Below, one piece after another: positions 58,916 to 64,000 of a DNA stretch of 64,000 nt; positions within the stretch are counted from its first letter, which is position 1; each line of letters opens with the position of its first letter. The position numbers and the translations under genes were made by a program. The stretch comes from Thermotoga maritima MSB8 (GTDB lineage: Bacteria > Thermotogota > Thermotogae > Thermotogales > Thermotogaceae). The notes under the pieces are model-generated. The model was given only the letters and a program-made list of their open reading frames with translations. It was not told the DNA's origin and did no database searches. The DNA lies in the NCBI RefSeq assembly GCF_000008545.1, contig NC_000853.1, forward strand, positions 1,796,726 to 1,860,725. Direction: 5' to 3'.

Positions 58916-58945
58916 TTGAGCGGAAAGATTTTTAAGAAGGAGTGA
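58916..58945 (+). CDS. Possible 9-residue leader peptide before csp
   Basis: TTG start 7 bases after AGGAGG, encoding MSGKIFKKE, with its TGA stop overlapping the ribosome site of csp (GGAGTGATT). The TTG lies in the loop of a CCGC/GCGG hairpin, so the element could instead be RNA structure only. Speculative. Confidence 0.3.
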   Translation: MSGKIFKKE

Positions 58946-58952
58946 TTTTTTC

Positions 58953-60645
<1,693 letters not shown>

Positions 60646-60677
60646 AAAAATCACGCTTTATAGTTGAGGGTGACAAA

Positions 60678-61442
60678 ATGAGGCTTGCCTTCTTTGGAGA
60701 TGTTCATGGAAATTTCGAAGCGTTGAAGGCCGTTCTGGAGGACATGGAGAACAAAGGTGTCGATGAAGTGTTCTGCCTTGGAGATTTGGTCGGCTATGGA
60801 CCCGATCCTGAAGCTGTTGTACAGACAATCATGGAAAAAAACATCAAAACGATTATGGGAAACTACGACGATGCCGTTGGCTATTCCAAAGAGAGCTGTG
60901 GTTGTTCCTACGCGCCCGGAAGGGAAACAGAGGTTGGAGACATCTCCCTCAAGTGGTCGATCGAAAACACTTCTGAGAAAACCAGAGAATTTTTGAGAAA
61001 TCTTCCCAAAAAGCTGAGTTTCGAAGTTGAAGGAGTCAGATTCTTGCTCGTTCATGGAAGTCCTCTAAACGAACTCCTCGAGTACGTGAAGCCCAACACT
61101 CCTCCAGACAGGCTGAAGAAGATCGTGGAATCGGTCGAAGAGAATGTTGTTGTGAACGGACACACTCACCTTCCCATGGTGAAATGGGTTATGGGAAAGC
61201 TCGTTTTGAACCCAGGAAGCGCCGGAAGACCGAAAGACGGGGACCCGAGAGCGTCTTACATGATCGTTGATGTTGAAAACGGTACGGTCAGCTTTGAAAT
61301 AGTGCGTGTCAGGTACGATGTGAAGACAACCGTAGAAAAGATCGCAAGAAACGGCCTCCCAGTTGAACTTGCGACCGTTCTGGCACTCGGACAAACGTTC
61401 GACATGGGACCAGGGAAAGTCACTTTCACCCTCGGCCGATGA
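60678..61442 (+). CDS. Calcineurin-like metallophosphoesterase
   Basis: 254 residues with the full metallophosphoesterase motif set: GDVHGN (about 8-13), GDLVGYGPD, GNYDDAV, HGSP and GHTHLP. The family (YfcE/DUF2437-like) contains phosphodiesterases of varied substrate. ATG 60678 follows GAGGGTG. The 3' end overlaps the converging radical SAM gene by 17 bases. Confidence 0.88.
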   Translation: MRLAFFGDVHGNFEALKAVLEDMENKGVDEVFCLGDLVGYGPDPEAVVQTIMEKNIKTIMGNYDDAVGYSKESCGCSYAPGRETEVGDISLKWSIENTSEKTREFLRNLPKKLSFEVEGVRFLLVHGSPLNELLEYVKPNTPPDRLKKIVESVEENVVVNGHTHLPMVKWVMGKLVLNPGSAGRPKDGDPRASYMIVDVENGTVSFEIVRVRYDVKTTVEKIARNGLPVELATVLALGQTFDMGPGKVTFTLGR

Positions 61443-62175
61443 AGGCACAGCATCCTTTGAACTCACCCGTCCCGCCGACGGGCTTTGTGATGACATCCAC
61501 GAGATCTTTCAACTCGCTTTGAAGCTTCTTTCTGTATTCCCCCCTCGGTTGCATACAGCCGAGGATTACTCTTTTGAACAGTTTTCTTGCCTTCTCGAAG
61601 AGTTTCACAACCTCCTGGAGATCCGGTGGGAAAGATTTTCCAAACTTCGTTCCGGGAGTTGGAATGAACACGTTCAAAACAACGGTGTCTGTCTCCTGAG
61701 ACAGGATCTCGAGCGCTTTTTCTTCGTGGGTGATCTTTCCACCCGTTATTCCTACCGTGATGTGAAACACCACGTTCTCATAAAAGTGAGCGATATCTAA
61801 AATTTCCTGTGGAGTCAATGCGAGTCCGTAGATGCTTTTCAAAACGGTTTCATCACCGAAGAAATCCATAGAAACGACGTCAGCCAGCTCCTTTGCAACC
61901 TTGGACTTTTGAAACCCCACGTGAAAGTTGTAAAGAAGACCGTGGGATTCTTTCAGCTCCTTCAAATGTTCGTAATACTTTTCAAACGGAATTGAACCAT
62001 CTGGAAGCATTCCACCGCTTATCAGAAAGCTTCTGTAGCCTTTCTTCACAAGGGCTGGAATTTCATCCACGGAGATCATGTGTCTCAAATAGTGTGCTCC
62101 ACAGTGAGGGCAGTTGAGCGAACAAAACGCGCCGGTCACGCTCACGGGAATCGTGTGAGATGGATCCACCGTCAC
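61426..62175 (-). CDS. Radical SAM protein
   Basis: 249 residues with the cluster motif CSLNCPHCG (CxxxCxxC, near residue 18-25) right after the N-terminal SVTGAF strand, and later GITGGKITHEEKA and VFIPTPGT, as in radical SAM barrels. Extra cysteines lie in LGCMQPRGE and FKGCCAF near the C-terminus. The reaction is not predictable. GTG 62175 is preferred because AAGGAGG precedes it by 8 bases; a longer TTG start at 62205 is rejected. It diverges from the 5'-nucleotidase gene. Confidence 0.78.
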   Translation of the reverse strand: MTVDPSHTIPVSVTGAFCSLNCPHCGAHYLRHMISVDEIPALVKKGYRSFLISGGMLPDGSIPFEKYYEHLKELKESHGLLYNFHVGFQKSKVAKELADVVSMDFFGDETVLKSIYGLALTPQEILDIAHFYENVVFHITVGITGGKITHEEKALEILSQETDTVVLNVFIPTPGTKFGKSFPPDLQEVVKLFEKARKLFKRVILGCMQPRGEYRKKLQSELKDLVDVITKPVGGTGEFKGCCAFIGRG

Positions 62176-62249
62176 GAGTGAAACCTCCTTAACAAAGTCC
62201 CACAATATGTTAACACATTAGAGTTAAAATCTTTGAAGGGGGTGATATC

Positions 62250-63776
62250 ATGAGAAAGTTCCTGGTGATCCTTCTGGCTTTGCTGATAACCGCTCTGCTT
62301 CTTGGTGCAAGGCTCACCATCCTTCACGTCAACGACACACACGGCCATGCCTGGGCATTCGATGAGTATCGTAATCCCGGAATTGGGGGCCTTGCAACTA
62401 TCGCAACGATCGTAGAAGAGGTGAAAAGGGAAGTCGAGAGTCAGGGTGGGTACGTGATCTTTCTCCATGCGGGAGACCTGAACACCGGTGTTCCAGAGTC
62501 CGATCTTCAGGATGCCATACCGGACATCGTTGGATTCAACATGATGGGACTCAAAGCCATGGCCGTTGGAAACCACGAGTTCGACAATCCAAGGGAAGTA
62601 CTCGAAAAACAGATGAAATTCGCAGATTTTCCGTTCCTTTCAGCGAACATAGTAAAAGAAGATGGTGAACCGTTCTTCAATCCATACATCGTCGAAGATC
62701 TCGGTGAGCTGAAAATCGCCATCATCGGCTTCACCACAGAAGAAACGGAGATCCTGGAACCCCTCTACCTCGAAGGTCTGAAGTTCGAAAACGCCCTGAA
62801 AGTGGCCCAGAAAATAGCACCCGAATTGAAAAAACAGGCAGATGTTGTGATCGCTCTTGCGCACCTTGACTGGGGAGAGCCGAAGAAGGAAGACATCACC
62901 ACGACACACCAGCTGGCAGGAGTTGAGGGAATAGACGTTGTGATAGCAGGGCACAGCCACGTGCTTGGATCTGACGTTGTGGACGGAAAGATAATAGCTT
63001 CGGCCGGAGAATATGGAAAGTACGTTGGAAGACTCGATCTGGACATCGAAGACGGAAAGATCGTGGCGTGGCACTGGGAAGCGATACCCGTTAATTTGAA
63101 GGTGTACGAAAACGAAAAGTACAGGTACCTCGGGAAGCCGTACCTCGAAAACAGATACGTCGCAAAGGCTCTTGAATACTTCAAGAAAGTGGGAAATGAA
63201 AAACTCGATACCGTCATAGGAGAGACGAAGATCTACCTCGATGGTGAAAGAGAACACGTCAGATCGAAAAGCACGAATCTTGCCAACCTCATAGTGGACG
63301 CCATGAGATGGAAAGTGGGGGCGGATATCGCTTTCACAAACGGTGGAGGTATCAGAGCCTCTATAAAACCTGGAAAGATCACTGTGAGAGATATACTGAC
63401 GGTTCTTCCGTTTGGAAACACTCTCTACGTACTGGAACTCACCGGTGAACAGATCATGAAAGTGCTCGAGTACGCCGCTACCATTCCGGAAGGTAAAGGT
63501 GCGTTCCTCCAGGTTTCCGGCCTCACTTGGAAGAGCAAAGACGGAAAAGTCGTAGAGGTTCTCGTGAACGGAGAGCCGCTCGATCCAGAGAAAAAGTACA
63601 AAGTGGTCACAAACAACTACATGGCAGGTGGTGGAGACGGTTATGTCATGTTCAAAGAGTGGGACGGATACGACACGGGATACCTCATGTCAGACGCCGT
63701 CATTGAGTACATCCAGAATGTTCTGAACGGGAAAATAGAAGAGTACGACGATTCGCAGAGGTACGTGAGAGAGTAA
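62250..63776 (+). CDS. Exported 5'-nucleotidase / UDP-sugar hydrolase family protein
   Basis: 508 residues. A signal peptide (MRKFLVILLALLITALLLGA) is followed by the metallophosphatase domain with HVNDTHGH, HAGDLNTG, GNHEFD and AGHSHV (metal ligands), and the C-terminal 5_nucleotid_C domain from about residue 330 (STNLANLIVDAMR, NGGGIRASI, NNYMAGGGDGY). It removes phosphate from extracellular nucleotides. ATG follows AAGGGGGTGATATC; TAAAAT at 62225-62230 may be its -10. Confidence 0.9.
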   Translation: MRKFLVILLALLITALLLGARLTILHVNDTHGHAWAFDEYRNPGIGGLATIATIVEEVKREVESQGGYVIFLHAGDLNTGVPESDLQDAIPDIVGFNMMGLKAMAVGNHEFDNPREVLEKQMKFADFPFLSANIVKEDGEPFFNPYIVEDLGELKIAIIGFTTEETEILEPLYLEGLKFENALKVAQKIAPELKKQADVVIALAHLDWGEPKKEDITTTHQLAGVEGIDVVIAGHSHVLGSDVVDGKIIASAGEYGKYVGRLDLDIEDGKIVAWHWEAIPVNLKVYENEKYRYLGKPYLENRYVAKALEYFKKVGNEKLDTVIGETKIYLDGEREHVRSKSTNLANLIVDAMRWKVGADIAFTNGGGIRASIKPGKITVRDILTVLPFGNTLYVLELTGEQIMKVLEYAATIPEGKGAFLQVSGLTWKSKDGKVVEVLVNGEPLDPEKKYKVVTNNYMAGGGDGYVMFKEWDGYDTGYLMSDAVIEYIQNVLNGKIEEYDDSQRYVRE

Positions 63777-63802
63777 CTGGAACAGTTCGAAGAGTTCAGG
63801 TT

Positions 63803-63834
63803 GAGGCGGGGCAATCCCGCCTCTTTGGTTTTTG
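63803..63834 (+). terminator. Terminator of the 5'-nucleotidase gene
   Basis: Perfect 8-bp stem GAGGCGGG - GCAAT - CCCGCCTC followed by TTTGGTTTTT. Confidence 0.85.
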
Positions 63835-64000
63835 ATATTAAAAATTAACTTGAAAATTATTGATATTTACTAATTAACTTTTATGCATACAAACCAGGTT
63901 AGTTCCAATCATTCACAAAGTGGGTGATGCGTGTATCTGGCACTGGAAGAACGATACAGAGTATGCAATTACCGGTAACGAAAAATTTCATGCGCCTTTC
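63835..64000 (+). other. AT-rich intergenic region with a possible partial ORF at the edge
   Basis: 63835-63910 is AT-rich with direct TTAACTT-type repeats and looks like promoter DNA. An ATG at 63927 opens a frame (MRVSGTGRTIQSM...) that stays open to the window edge; GGGTG abuts it, but the spacing is poor. I cannot identify it, and two other frames are also partly open. Confidence 0.25.

Overview
The window comes from a hyperthermophilic Thermotoga, T. maritima or a very close relative. The evidence is the dense head-to-tail gene packing, frequent GTG/TTG starts behind strong AGGAGG ribosome sites, Lys/Glu/Arg-rich proteins, and recognisable enzymes: the NAD/Mn-dependent GH4 alpha-glucosidase, the lipoprotein alpha-amylase AmyA, pullulanase PulA, cellobiose phosphorylase, endonuclease V and lactate dehydrogenase. 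From memory, the gene order resembles the last ~60 loci of the T. maritima MSB8 numbering; I could not check this by alignment.

Layout. 1-3351 (+): 3' end of guaA, an Ogg2-type 8-oxoguanine glycosylase, hflK-hflC. 3364-7566 (-): riboflavin operon ribD-ribE-ribBA-ribH plus a glycosyltransferase, led by an FMN riboswitch with an intrinsic terminator. 7635-10205 (-): a diguanylate cyclase gene destroyed by an IS200/IS605 element that carries tnpA and tnpB. 10288-18774 (-): alpha-glucosidase aglA, then a maltodextrin operon of binding protein MalE, permeases MalF (two apparent frameshifts) and MalG (huge coiled-coil insert) and a GH13 cyclomaltodextrinase.

19034-30266 (+): a divergent run of exported proteins: alpha-amylase lipoprotein, two more lipoproteins, two predicted outer-membrane beta-barrels (one with three starch-binding-type modules on its N-terminus), pullulanase, and a secreted WD40 protein. 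Read together with the divergent maltodextrin importer this looks like a complete starch-capture system of the Thermotoga outer sheath (toga): surface hydrolysis and binding, passage through the sheath, ABC uptake, then cytoplasmic hydrolysis. It is the best candidate for an undescribed system here.

30286-33536 (-): truncated ROK regulator and cellobiose phosphorylase. 33844-35030: DUF4382 lipoprotein (+) and a 59-residue small ORF (-). 35234-43186 (-): LacI regulator, sugar ABC importer, GH130 mannoside phosphorylase and GH38 alpha-mannosidase, apparently one mannoside regulon. Neither ABC importer encodes its own ATPase, so a shared one elsewhere is implied.

43393-49870 (-): housekeeping operon of a RodZ-like protein, a DUF4416 protein, rimO, pgsA, thpR, recA, recX and rny. 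49942-51814 (-): endonuclease V and an LCP-family protein; ldh diverges (+) and its 3' end overlaps ecfT, which follows a Lon-like protease (-). 56042-57551 (+): minD, minE, yjbQ. 57553-58719 (-): lysine/ornithine decarboxylase. 58953-64000: cold-shock protein, gltX, a metallophosphoesterase, a radical SAM protein (-), and an exported 5'-nucleotidase. I saw no rRNA, tRNA or CRISPR array.
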